From Deltaproteobacteria bacterium (GTDB lineage: Bacteria; Myxococcota_A; UBA796; GCA-2862545), in NCBI GenBank assembly GCA_006226595.1, contig SBGP01000082.1, forward strand, positions 62,001 to 126,000: a stretch of DNA of 64,000 bases. Reading direction: 5' to 3'. Shown here piece by piece: positions 10,111 to 17,978 of the stretch (positions are counted from its first letter, which is position 1; each line of letters opens with the position of its first letter). The notes beneath the pieces are model-generated. The model was not told the origin of the DNA. It searched no databases and saw nothing but the letters and a program-made list of their open reading frames with translations. Position numbers and translations under genes: made by a program.

Positions 10111-11286
10111 ATGGCCTTTCGCGACGCCGACGCCGAGATGACGCCTCACCCGCGCTACGTGGTGTGGGAGCTCACGCTTCGCTGCGACCTGCACTGCAAG
10201 CACTGCGGCTCGCGCGCCGGAAAGCCGCGCCGTGGCGAGCTCTCCGTGGACGAGGCCCGCGAGGTCGTCGCCCAGCTCGCGGCCGCGGGCACGCGCGAGG
10301 TGACGTTCATCGGCGGCGAGGCCTACCTCTACGAAGGCTGGCTGGAACTGGTCGAGGCGGTGGCCGACGCCGGCATGGCCCCGACGATGACCACGGGGGC
10401 CCGCGGTGTGGACGCCGAGCTCGTGCGAAAGGCCGCCGACGCCGGCATGAAGGCGATGAGCTGCAGCATCGACGGGCTCGAGGCCACCCACGACCACCTG
10501 CGCAACCTCAAGGGCAGCTGGCGCCGCGCCGTCGATGCCCTGGGCCACATCCGCGACGCGGGCATGGCCGCACACGCCAACACGCAGTTCAACCGCGCGA
10601 ACCTCGACGAGTGCGAGGCCCTGGGCGAGCTGTTCCACGACCGCGGCGTCCGGGTGTGGCAGGTACAGCTCACCGGCCCGATGGGGCGCGCCGCGGACGA
10701 GCCTGACCTGCTGCTCCAGCCCTACCAGATGCTCGAGCTGGTGCCGCGCCTGGGACGCCTCGCCGAGCGCCTGCGTCCCCAGGGGCTGAGCATCGAGGCG
10801 AGCAACAACCTCGGCTACTACGGCCCCTTCGAGAAGCACCTTCGCCGGAGCCACTGGCAGGGCTGCCAGGCGGGCCGCTTCGTGCTCGGCATCGAGGCGA
10901 ACGGCGACGTCAAGGGCTGCCCCAGCCTGCCGAGCGCGCCCTACGTCGGCGGCAACCTGCGCGACATGCCGCTCACCGACATCCTCGAGACCCGACGGCT
11001 GCGCTTCTCCCAGGACCGCGATCTCGACGAGCTCTGGGGCCACTGCAAGGGCTGCTACTACGCGGAGATGTGCCGCGGAGGCTGCTCGTGGACCAGCCAC
11101 ACGCTGCTCGGCAAGCGCGGCAACATGCCGTACTGCCACCACCGGGCGCTGGAGCTGCAGTCGGCGGGGATCCGCGAGCGGGTGCAATGGATCGAGGCAG
11201 CACCCGGCCTTCCCTTCGACTTCGGCCGCTACGAGCTCGTCGAGGAGCCCTGGCCCGAGGAGGCCGACGCCCCGACGCCGGCATAA
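10111..11286 (+). CDS. Radical SAM/SPASM domain enzyme, substrate unknown
   Basis: 391 aa. The radical SAM [4Fe-4S] motif is CDLHCKHC (CxxxCxxC) near residue 26, followed by GGEAYLY in the GGE position. The C-terminal half has SPASM-like Cys clusters: GCQAGRF, GDVKGCPSL, CKGCYYAEMCRGGC and CHHR. Such enzymes make radical modifications on peptides or protein substrates, for example RiPP maturation or quinohemoprotein biogenesis. No precursor peptide is visible beside it; the nearest small product is the divergent zinc-ribbon/MopE lipoprotein. The ATG at 10111 has no Shine-Dalgarno; ATG at 10138 is possible. A DsbA-fold gene follows after 10 nt. Confidence 0.85.
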   Translation: MAFRDADAEMTPHPRYVVWELTLRCDLHCKHCGSRAGKPRRGELSVDEAREVVAQLAAAGTREVTFIGGEAYLYEGWLELVEAVADAGMAPTMTTGARGVDAELVRKAADAGMKAMSCSIDGLEATHDHLRNLKGSWRRAVDALGHIRDAGMAAHANTQFNRANLDECEALGELFHDRGVRVWQVQLTGPMGRAADEPDLLLQPYQMLELVPRLGRLAERLRPQGLSIEASNNLGYYGPFEKHLRRSHWQGCQAGRFVLGIEANGDVKGCPSLPSAPYVGGNLRDMPLTDILETRRLRFSQDRDLDELWGHCKGCYYAEMCRGGCSWTSHTLLGKRGNMPYCHHRALELQSAGIRERVQWIEAAPGLPFDFGRYELVEEPWPEEADAPTPA

Positions 11287-11296
11287 GTCACCGGCC

Positions 11297-11977
11297 ATGA
11301 GCCTTCCCATCCAGCACTTCTCCGACGTCCTCTGCGTGTGGGCCTACGTGAGCCAGGAGCGCACCGACGAGCTCGAGCGCCACTTCGGCGACGAGGTCTG
11401 CGTCGACTACCGCTTCGTCAACGTGTTCGGCCACGCCCGGGACCGACTGACCGAGTCGTGGGCCGAGCGCGGTGGACTCGCCGGATACGCGGACCACGCT
11501 CAGCATGTCGTCAACCGCTTCGACCACGTCGACCTGCATCCGGACACCTGGCGCGTGGTCGCCCCGAGCTCGTCGCTCGCCGCTCACACCTTCCTGGCCG
11601 CCGTGCGGCGCCTGACCCGTGAAGGCACCTTCGACGGACAGCCGGGCCATCGGACCCGCGACGCCTCTTGGGCCGTGCGCTGCGCCTTCTTCAAGGACGC
11701 TCGCGACGTGTCGCTGCGCGCCGTCCAGCTGCAGATCGCCGAGGAGCTCGACCTGGCTCGCGCACCCATCGAGCGCGCCCTCGACGACGGCACCGCCCTC
11801 GCCGAGCTGTCGACCGACCTCATCGCCGCCCGCGACGGGAACATCCGGACCAGCCCGACCTTGTCGATGAACGACGGAAGACAACGGCTCACCGGCAACG
11901 TCGGCTACCGGGTCATCGAGGCCAACGTGCGCGAACTTCTCGAGCGCCCTCGCCAGGAACGCGCCAGCTGGTGCTGA
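11297..11977 (+). CDS. DsbA-fold thioredoxin-like protein with a single active-site Cys
   Basis: 226 aa of the DsbA/FrnE family, ten nt after the radical SAM gene and probably in one operon. The family's CPWCY site is replaced by DVLCVWAYVS, so only the first Cys remains. The C-terminal cis-Pro region is readable as IRTSPTLSMND, and the chain ends in Trp-Cys. No signal peptide, so it should be cytosolic. A mono-Cys site fits isomerase, glutathione-linked or adduct chemistry rather than disulfide formation. The link to the radical SAM enzyme rests on adjacency alone. Confidence 0.8.
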   Translation: MSLPIQHFSDVLCVWAYVSQERTDELERHFGDEVCVDYRFVNVFGHARDRLTESWAERGGLAGYADHAQHVVNRFDHVDLHPDTWRVVAPSSSLAAHTFLAAVRRLTREGTFDGQPGHRTRDASWAVRCAFFKDARDVSLRAVQLQIAEELDLARAPIERALDDGTALAELSTDLIAARDGNIRTSPTLSMNDGRQRLTGNVGYRVIEANVRELLERPRQERASWC

Positions 11978-12007
11978 CGGGCGCATGCTGCGCACGGGGC
12001 GCCGCGC

Positions 12008-12013
12008 TATCCT
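12008..12013 (+). promoter_or_regulatory. -10 hexamer TATCCT for terC
   Basis: TATCCT 24 nt before the ATG, followed by a Shine-Dalgarno GGAGGG (12029-12034). Confidence 0.45.
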
Positions 12014-12037
12014 CCGCGTGGATTTTGCGGAGGGAAG

Positions 12038-12832
12038 ATGGCTGAGCTGTTCACGGTCCAGAACCTGTTCACGTTGGGCATGCTGGTGTTCCTGCAGGCG
12101 GTGCTCGGCTTCGACAACCTGCTGTACATCTCGCTCGAGTCCAAGCGCGTGCCCGAGGACAAGCAGCAGTATGTGCGTCGCGTCGGCATTGGCCTCGCCA
12201 TCATCCTGCGCATCGTGCTGCTGGTGGTCGTGCTGCAGGCCATCGACATGTTCCAGGCGCCGTTCATCACCATCCCTCACGGCACGCCGTTCATCGAGGG
12301 CGCGTTCAACGTGCACGCGGCCATCGTGCTCGCCGGCGGCGCGTTCATCGTGCACACCGCGTTCAAGGAGATCAGTCACATGCTCTCCATCGACCACCTC
12401 GATCACGAGGTCGGGGGCGACGGAGGCGGTCGCTCGGTGGGCGTGGCCATCGCGTGGATCGTCGCGATGAACCTGGTGTTCTCGTTCGACTCCATCCTCT
12501 CGGCCATCGCGCTGACCAAGGTGGTGCCGGTCATGGCGACCGCGATCCTCATCAGCGGCGTGCTCATGATGCTGCTCGCGGACCACGTCGCCGAGTTCCT
12601 CAAGCGCAACCGCATGTACGAGGTGCTCGGACTGTTCATCCTCCTCATCGTCGGCGTGATGCTGCTCTCCGAGGGCGGCCACCTCGCGCACCTGCACCTC
12701 TTTGGCCAGCCGGTCGAAGCCATGAGCAAGACCACGTTCTACTTCAGCATCGCCATCCTCGTGATCGTCGACATCGCACAGGGTCGCTACCAGAAGAAGC
12801 TCGATCTCGAGCGTGCGCACGGCGAGCACTGA
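12038..12832 (+). CDS. TerC-family integral membrane protein
   Basis: 264 aa with about seven transmembrane helices. The paired TerC motifs with membrane-embedded acidic residues are present: GFDNLLYISL near residue 24 and SFDSILSAIAL near residue 150. The family is linked to tellurium resistance and to metal (Mn or Ca) export, including metal loading of exoenzymes. Extra His-rich stretches (SHMLSIDHLDHE, GGHLAHLHLF) could contact metal. Strong Shine-Dalgarno. A hairpin follows the gene, so it is probably monocistronic. Confidence 0.9.
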   Translation: MAELFTVQNLFTLGMLVFLQAVLGFDNLLYISLESKRVPEDKQQYVRRVGIGLAIILRIVLLVVVLQAIDMFQAPFITIPHGTPFIEGAFNVHAAIVLAGGAFIVHTAFKEISHMLSIDHLDHEVGGDGGGRSVGVAIAWIVAMNLVFSFDSILSAIALTKVVPVMATAILISGVLMMLLADHVAEFLKRNRMYEVLGLFILLIVGVMLLSEGGHLAHLHLFGQPVEAMSKTTFYFSIAILVIVDIAQGRYQKKLDLERAHGEH

Positions 12833-12839
12833 CACGGAT

Positions 12840-12870
12840 CGTCTCGACGGACGCGAACCGTCGAGAGACG
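12840..12870 (+). terminator. Hairpin after terC
   Basis: CGTCTCGACGG pairs with CCGTCGAGAGACG with a 2-nt bulge and a 7-nt loop. No T tract. Confidence 0.45.
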
Positions 12871-12951
12871 ACGGCGGCCCCGGGTGCCGGTCACATCGCG
12901 ATTGGTAGCCGCTCCGCGCCGCATCCATGCCTGGCACGCGACGTGCAGTGT

Positions 12952-12966
12952 CTCCGAGCATCGGAG
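12952..12966 (+). promoter_or_regulatory. Hairpin masking the Shine-Dalgarno of the stress protein
   Basis: CTCCGA-GCA-TCGGAG is a 6-bp stem with a 3-nt loop. Its 3' arm contains the GGAG of the Shine-Dalgarno (GGAGG, 12963-12967) for the ATG at 12973. Folding would block ribosome binding, so it could act as a thermosensor or protein-dependent switch. Inferred from pairing only. Confidence 0.4.
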
Positions 12967-12972
12967 GCACTC

Positions 12973-13473
12973 ATGTCCAAGAACAACCTTCTCGTCGCCG
13001 TCGACCCCTCGGGCTGTGCGGTGGATGTCGTCAGCCAGGCCGCTGTGCTCGCGCGCGACCTGAACGCGACCGTCGACCTGGTCACCTGCGTGGACCTGCC
13101 GAGCGGCGTGCAGGCCGACACACGGTTCACCGAGGGTCCGATGGCCGGCAAGACCGCGCTCGAGGCCCTCCGCGAGGACGCGTTCACCGCGCTCTCCGGC
13201 CTCAAGCTCACCTTCGACCAGTACGACGTCGCCGTGAACCTCGACGTCAAGGTCGGCGAGCCCGTAGAGCAGGTGCTCGAGGCCTGCGACGGCCACCGCA
13301 TGGTCATCCTCGGCACCCACGGTCGCAAGGGCCTCAAGCGCATGCTCTTCGGAAGCATCGCCGAGCAGATCCTGCGCCAGGCGGCCATCCCGGTGATGGT
13401 CATCCACGCGGACAATGCCGGGTCCTACCCCTCTCCCGTGCAGGAGATGGTCGAAGATCTCGCCAACGGGTAG
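12973..13473 (+). CDS. Universal stress protein (UspA family)
   Basis: 166 aa, single domain. The nucleotide-binding pattern Gx2Gx9G(S/T) is complete: GTHGRKGLKRMLFGS. The N-terminal strand LLVAVDPSG carries the conserved Asp. Such proteins help survival under starvation, oxidative or respiratory stress, often by binding ATP. Start fixed by GGAGG five nt before the ATG. The leader can fold to hide that site, a possible control of translation. Confidence 0.92.
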   Translation: MSKNNLLVAVDPSGCAVDVVSQAAVLARDLNATVDLVTCVDLPSGVQADTRFTEGPMAGKTALEALREDAFTALSGLKLTFDQYDVAVNLDVKVGEPVEQVLEACDGHRMVILGTHGRKGLKRMLFGSIAEQILRQAAIPVMVIHADNAGSYPSPVQEMVEDLANG

Positions 13474-13516
13474 CTGTGCGATATCGCCCAGTCATTGGGG
13501 ACCCATCGCGGTGGGG

Positions 13517-13522
13517 TAGCGT
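13517..13522 (+). promoter_or_regulatory. -10 hexamer TAGCGT for the GST gene
   Basis: TAGCGT 15 nt before the GTG at 13538, with TTGGGG sixteen nt upstream as a possible -35 and a CGGAGG Shine-Dalgarno between. Confidence 0.45.
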
Positions 13523-13537
13523 GTTCCCGGAGGTTTC

Positions 13538-14266
13538 GTGGCCACGCTGTACTACCTGCCGCACTCTCCCTGGTCGGAGCGAGCTCGCTGGGCCCTCGAC
13601 ACCTGCGGCATCGACCGCGAGGAGCGCGTCTACGTGTCGCGCTTCGGAGCGCCGTGGCTGCGACTCAAGCTGCGTCGCTTCGCGAAGCCGATCACCATGC
13701 CGCTGATGCTCGTCCACGGCCAGGTTCTCGACGACTCGCTGGACATCGCGCGATGGGCCGACGCACGGGCGAGCGCCGGGCTGTTTCCCGACGCCCACGC
13801 CGCCGAGGTCGCGGCCTGGCACGGACTTGCCGACCGCGTGCTCGCCGCCGGTCGGCGACGGACCACCCGCCTCGTGCGCGCCGATCCCGCCGCCATCAAG
13901 GCGACAGCCGCGAAGACCCTCCCCGGCGGCGGTCTGCTCCCCGGGTTCGTCCTCCAGGAGACCGCGGACTGGCTGCTCGCGAAGTACGCCCACCTCGAGG
14001 AAGACACCGACGACGAAGCCATCCTCGTCGAGGGCCTCGAGCGGCTGACCGCCGCGATCGCCGACGGCGAGTACCTGGTCGGCGGTCAGCGCACCTGGGC
14101 GGACATCGCGATGGCTACGGGCCTCGGCTTCATCGACCCGCACCCGTCGATGCAGCCGCACGTACCGGCCGCCGCTCTGCCCCACTGGCGAGCCCCCGCT
14201 CTCGCCGAGCGCTTTCCCGAGGCCCTGGCCTGGCGGGACCGGATCTGGGCGACGCGGAGCGCATGA
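13538..14266 (+). CDS. Glutathione S-transferase-like protein
   Basis: 242 aa. The N-terminal thioredoxin-fold half starts LYYLPHSPWSERARWAL, with Ser in the usual GST catalytic position, and a DSLDIARWAD segment corresponds to the glutathione gamma-glutamyl binding turn. The C-terminal half is helical and ends WRDRIWATR. Substrate unknown. It starts with GTG after a good Shine-Dalgarno and overlaps the next gene by four bases. Confidence 0.82.
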   Translation: MATLYYLPHSPWSERARWALDTCGIDREERVYVSRFGAPWLRLKLRRFAKPITMPLMLVHGQVLDDSLDIARWADARASAGLFPDAHAAEVAAWHGLADRVLAAGRRRTTRLVRADPAAIKATAAKTLPGGGLLPGFVLQETADWLLAKYAHLEEDTDDEAILVEGLERLTAAIADGEYLVGGQRTWADIAMATGLGFIDPHPSMQPHVPAAALPHWRAPALAERFPEALAWRDRIWATRSA

Positions 14267-15063
14267 GCGAGCCATCGGACATCGCGGCCCGGCTCGATGC
14301 GCGCCTGGTCTCGAGCTCCCTCCTGACTGGCGGCGTCTCGGCCCACGTCACCCACCTCGTGCTCGCACGCCCCGATGGCACGCGCCTCGACGTCGTGCTT
14401 CGCCAGCACGACGCCGGCGACATGCGGCGCGAGGCGGCGGTGCAGCGCTGGATCCGTAGCCACGGCGCATGCGCACCCGAGCCATTGCTCGTGGACGACG
14501 ACGGCACGTGGATGGTTCTCGCGTACGTACCCGGACGGCGCGCGGACGCGCGCGATGTCGACGCCATGGGCCACTACCTCGCACGACTGCACGCGTTGCC
14601 CATGGCGACGGCGCCGGCTCTCCCCTCTCGCGAGGCCCCGGATCTCCGTCCCTGGCTCCCGGCGAACCACCCGTTGCTCTCCGTGCCCCTCCCCAAACCC
14701 GAGGGACGCGGCGTGCTCCACGGCGACTTCTGGCCCGGGAACCTGCGCGTGCACGAAGACGGGATCTGTGCCCTCGACTGGGAGGACGCCGCCGTCGGCG
14801 ACCCGCTCTGCGACGTGGCGGGCGCGAGGGTCGAGCTCACCTGGGCCTTCGGCGAGGCCGCGGCGGAGCAGTTCACTCGGGCGTACGCGAGCCTCGCCGG
14901 CGCCGTCGATGCCACGCGACTCGCGCGGTGGGAGGCGTTCACCTGTGCCGCGGGTCTGGCCCACGTCGATCAGTGGGGGCTGCCCGAGGCGGACGTCCAG
15001 CGCATGCGCGAGCGCGGCACCGCCATCCTCGAGCGAGTCACCCGCACGCTCACTGGCGCTTGA
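14263..15063 (+). CDS. Phosphotransferase of the aminoglycoside/choline kinase fold
   Basis: 266 aa. Kinase-like motifs are VLHGDFWPGN (catalytic HxDxxxxN) and ALDWEDAAVGDP (metal-binding Asp). It may phosphorylate a sugar, choline-like alcohol or antibiotic; homologues are functionally diverse. A sugar nucleotidyltransferase at 16827 could pair with it in an AmgK/MurU-like salvage route, but the two are not adjacent and this is speculation. The start overlaps the GST stop (ATGA). Its 3' end overlaps the convergent small lipoprotein gene by 14 nt. Confidence 0.85.
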   Translation: MSEPSDIAARLDARLVSSSLLTGGVSAHVTHLVLARPDGTRLDVVLRQHDAGDMRREAAVQRWIRSHGACAPEPLLVDDDGTWMVLAYVPGRRADARDVDAMGHYLARLHALPMATAPALPSREAPDLRPWLPANHPLLSVPLPKPEGRGVLHGDFWPGNLRVHEDGICALDWEDAAVGDPLCDVAGARVELTWAFGEAAAEQFTRAYASLAGAVDATRLARWEAFTCAAGLAHVDQWGLPEADVQRMRERGTAILERVTRTLTGA

Positions 15064-15385
15064 GCAGGACCTCGCCGTTCTCGCCCGGCTGCTTCTTGAC
15101 CTCGAGCACCGTCCAGGTGGTGCCGTCGACTGCGATCACGCTGCCGGCGCCGACCCACACGCTGCTGTCGTCCGGCAGGGCGAGCACCGCCGCCACCCCC
15201 TTGGCTTCGGTGCCGTCGGGGAGGGTGTACTTGCCCGAGGTCACGACCGTTCCCACCGCCACGCGGGCGCCGTCCAGGTCTCCGACCGTCGTCTCTTCGA
15301 TGGATGCATCCGGCGTCACGGCCGGCGTTGCCTCAGCCACGGTCTTGCCTCCTCCACAGGCCAACGTGAGTAGCAGCCACCACAC
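15050..15385 (-). CDS. Small lipoprotein downstream of the calpain-like protease
   Basis: 111 aa from a GTG start. Signal peptide MWWLLLTLAC has lipobox LTLAC with Cys10. The mature part is two or three beta-hairpin units, with VGDLDGARVAVGTVV and WVGAGSVIAVDGTTWTVLEV resembling an SH3-like or KOW-like barrel. It follows the protease stop after 6 nt, so the two are very likely co-transcribed. Function unknown. Confidence 0.7.
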   Translation of the reverse strand: MWWLLLTLACGGGKTVAEATPAVTPDASIEETTVGDLDGARVAVGTVVTSGKYTLPDGTEAKGVAAVLALPDDSSVWVGAGSVIAVDGTTWTVLEVKKQPGENGEVLLKRQ

Positions 15386-15391
15386 TCAGCG

Positions 15392-16453
15392 TCACCCGCC
15401 GACACGAATGCTTCGGTAGAAGCGCATGAAGTCCTTGATGGGAAGCTTGTCCACGTGGTGCGAACCCCACGGGTTGGTCAGCGTCACGGTGCGACCGTCG
15501 AGATCGACCTTCTCGGGCACGTAGGCGTGGTTGCCGTACACGTTGAACTTGCGCGCGGCGTCGGCGAGCTGCTGATCGTCTTCCATGTTCAGCGAGTCGC
15601 AGGTGCACGGCTGCTTGTCGTCGAGCGCGATCGCCATGTGAAGCAGCGCGTCGTCCTCGTCCATGCCGGAGGTGGCCATGTAGCCTTCGTTCTTGCCGGT
15701 AAACAGCTCGGTGGCGCCGTGGAACTGGAAGCCCTTGCTGATGTTGCCGCCAGAGATGAGGTCGTAGCTGCCCTTGTGCTGGGCGACCGTCTTCTCGAGC
15801 AAGGCGGCCCACATCTCGGTCTTGCCCTCGGCCTGATCGCCGGTCTTCGCGTACAGCGCGGAGCTGCCGTTCATGGGCAGGCGGGCGTCGACGGTCTTGG
15901 TGACCTTGGTCGGCCGGCTGTAGTAGCTCTGGCGGATGTAGAGGCTGACGTCGAAGGTGCCGTCCTCGTTGTCCTTGATCAGGTTCTGGATGGCGTCGGG
16001 GTTCGCGCGAGCCACGGCGATCATGCCGGCCATCAGGTAGCAATCGCCGAGCGCCCCCTGCGCGACGTCGTTCGGGTCGATGGCGTGGTCGTCGTTCGCG
16101 CCCTTCACGAAGGCGGCGCCGTTCTCGACGTCCTTGTACTCCTTGCCGTCGTGCTTCGGACGCAGCGCCGGGAGCTCCTCTTCCTGCTGGACGCGGTCCC
16201 CATCCTCGGCCCAGTCGTACTTGCCGCCGTCCTCGGCGAAGTCGTACTTGCCCTTGTTCGCCGGGGCGACCTCCGTGTCGTGGAGCCCGAGCACGGTGCT
16301 CTGCTCGTCGACGCCGCCAGCCTTCGCAGCCTGCTCGAGGAGCGACACGAGCAGCTCGTTGCTCGGAGTGGCGCTCTCAGTGCCCTTCTTGTCCGCCTTT
16401 GGAGCCGGCGCGGACTTCTTGTTCTCGGGAGAGGCGCGGTGGGCCTTGGCCAT
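15392..16453 (-). CDS. Calpain-type (C2 family) cysteine protease
   Basis: 353 aa. The calpain triad is complete: Cys138 in QGALGDCYLMAG, His309 in YGNHAYVP and Asn327 in TNPWG. The N-terminal ~110 residues are Lys/Ala/Glu-rich, contain a KYD(F/W)AEDG duplication, and may act as a pro-region. No signal peptide is seen, so it is cytosolic or exported by a specialised route. ATG at 16451-16453 was chosen because AGGAG lies 6 nt upstream; an earlier in-frame start at 16489 lacks one. Bacterial calpains are uncommon and mostly uncharacterised. Confidence 0.88.
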   Translation of the reverse strand: MAKAHRASPENKKSAPAPKADKKGTESATPSNELLVSLLEQAAKAGGVDEQSTVLGLHDTEVAPANKGKYDFAEDGGKYDWAEDGDRVQQEEELPALRPKHDGKEYKDVENGAAFVKGANDDHAIDPNDVAQGALGDCYLMAGMIAVARANPDAIQNLIKDNEDGTFDVSLYIRQSYYSRPTKVTKTVDARLPMNGSSALYAKTGDQAEGKTEMWAALLEKTVAQHKGSYDLISGGNISKGFQFHGATELFTGKNEGYMATSGMDEDDALLHMAIALDDKQPCTCDSLNMEDDQQLADAARKFNVYGNHAYVPEKVDLDGRTVTLTNPWGSHHVDKLPIKDFMRFYRSIRVGG

Positions 16454-16826
16454 CTGGATCTCCTGGGGGTCCGATGAGGAAACGGACACGCGTCATTCTA
16501 CCGTGTCTCACGCGCATCCGAAAGGATCGACACGGCTTGCCGCTGACTGGCGGGATCTCCGAGACGGACCCGGCGGCGGGATCTGCGCAGCACGGTGCGA
16601 AAACAGAGCCAGGGTGAAGCGCCGCCCAGGTTTGCGTGTCGGAAGGCGCCTCACCCCAGCCACGTGCCACCTGAACACAGGCGGCGACGACTCGTCGAGT
16701 ATTTGAGCGAAATCCGCTCTCCAGCTGCGTTGTCGCAGGATCGGAACCCCTGGCCACACCCGCCGCAGAGTGGCGCGCGGTACGCTGTCCACCCTTCCCC
16801 CGATCCTCCCCTCCCCGGTCCCCGCC
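16454..16826. other. Intergenic region between divergent protease and nucleotidyltransferase genes
   Basis: No convincing ORF. On the minus strand TAGAAT (16495-16500) is a good -10 for the protease, with TTTCGG 17 nt upstream of it. On the plus strand TACGCT (16781-16786) is the -10 candidate for the nucleotidyltransferase. Nothing recognised in the ~280 nt between them. Confidence 0.5.
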
Positions 16827-17807
16827 ATGCACCAGGCCTTCGTGCTCGCCGCCGGCTTCGGCACGCGGCTGCAGCCGCTCACTCACCACCGCCCCAAGCC
16901 GCTCGTCCCCGTCTGCGGCATCCCGATGCTCAGGTACACGCTGGCGCACGCGGCCCGACACGGCCTGCGCACCGCGGTGGTCAATGCGCACCACCTGCAT
17001 GACCAGGTCGAGGCCTGGGCCGGAGCGCACGACGGCGTCGACGTCGAGGTGGTCAGCGAGCTGCCCGACATCCTCGGAACCGGCGGCGGCCTGCGCAACG
17101 TGCGCGACCGGCTCGCCGAGCGCTTTGTCGTGCTCAACGGCGACATCCTCCACGACGTGGACCTCGGCGCGCTGCTCGCGCGTGTACCTGCGGGCGGGGC
17201 CGCCATGGCGCTGCGACCGGACGAGGCCGACCGCTACGGGGTGGTCGCCGCCGACGCCACGGACACGGTCGTCCAGCTCGTCTCGGTAGCCGAGGCAGAC
17301 GCCGAGGGCCCCGTCGACCGGAGCACGCACTTCACCGGCATCCACGCCATGGACCGCGCCGCGCTCGAGCGCGTGCCCGACGGGTTCGCGTGCATCGTGC
17401 GCACCGCGTACAAGCAGCTCGTGCCCGCCCGATCCGTGCGCAGCCTGCGCCACGAGGGCCTGTGGCTCGATGTCGGCGATCCGGCGGCGTACCTGGCCGC
17501 GAACCGGGCCGCGCTTCGCGGTGACCTGCCCCTCGCGCTCGATCCGTTCGCCGAGGCTGCGCATGGCCGCACCACCACGGGTGAGGTCGGTACGCCCCGC
17601 GGTGCACGCATCGCCGGTACCGCGTGGATTGGCGCCGGGGCCACCGTCCGCGGTGCCTCGCTCACGGACACGGTCGTGGGCGTCGATGCCGTCGTGCCCG
17701 AGGGCACCGAGCTTCGCGGCTGCGTGGTCTGGGACGGCGTCACGGTTCCCGCGGGAAGCTGGACCGACACGATCTTCCTGCCCGACGGCCCGCACGGAAT
17801 CGGGTGA
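16827..17807 (+). CDS. Sugar-1-phosphate nucleotidyltransferase
   Basis: 326 aa of the NDP-sugar pyrophosphorylase family. The N-terminal nucleotide-binding loop is LAAGFGTRLQPLT followed by RPKPLVPV (catalytic Lys). GTGGGLRNVR and VLNGDI (metal Asp) follow. The C-terminal 60 residues look like a left-handed beta-helix (TAWIGAGATV, VVGVDAVVPEG). It makes an activated sugar (GDP-mannose, UDP-MurNAc or similar) for polysaccharide or wall recycling. Start ATG 16827 has no Shine-Dalgarno; the -10 TACGCT is 40 nt upstream. Confidence 0.88.
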   Translation: MHQAFVLAAGFGTRLQPLTHHRPKPLVPVCGIPMLRYTLAHAARHGLRTAVVNAHHLHDQVEAWAGAHDGVDVEVVSELPDILGTGGGLRNVRDRLAERFVVLNGDILHDVDLGALLARVPAGGAAMALRPDEADRYGVVAADATDTVVQLVSVAEADAEGPVDRSTHFTGIHAMDRAALERVPDGFACIVRTAYKQLVPARSVRSLRHEGLWLDVGDPAAYLAANRAALRGDLPLALDPFAEAAHGRTTTGEVGTPRGARIAGTAWIGAGATVRGASLTDTVVGVDAVVPEGTELRGCVVWDGVTVPAGSWTDTIFLPDGPHGIG

Positions 17808-17928
17808 CGAGCCGATTTCGGGACACGCGTCTGCGTCTGTGCAACGTCCGTCGACCCGTCTTGCTGACGCCACACCGGCTCCTCGCGCCGATCCACGTGG
17901 CCGTGCGTCTGCGCGCTTCACTCCTCGT

Positions 17929-17958
17929 TTGCATGTGCTCGACCTCCGCGCGTACGCT
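17929..17958 (+). promoter_or_regulatory. Promoter of the Ig-repeat lipoprotein operon
   Basis: TTGCAT (17929-17934), 18 nt, TACGCT (17953-17958), with a Shine-Dalgarno AGGGGAAG before the ATG at 17979. Confidence 0.5.
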
Positions 17959-17978
17959 CTGTACGTAGGGGAAGATTC

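Noticed and set aside
14263-17807. Phosphotransferase and nucleotidyltransferase read as an AmgK-MurU salvage pair
   Set aside because: They are separated by two minus-strand genes, and the kinase is shorter than AmgK; kept only as a speculative note.
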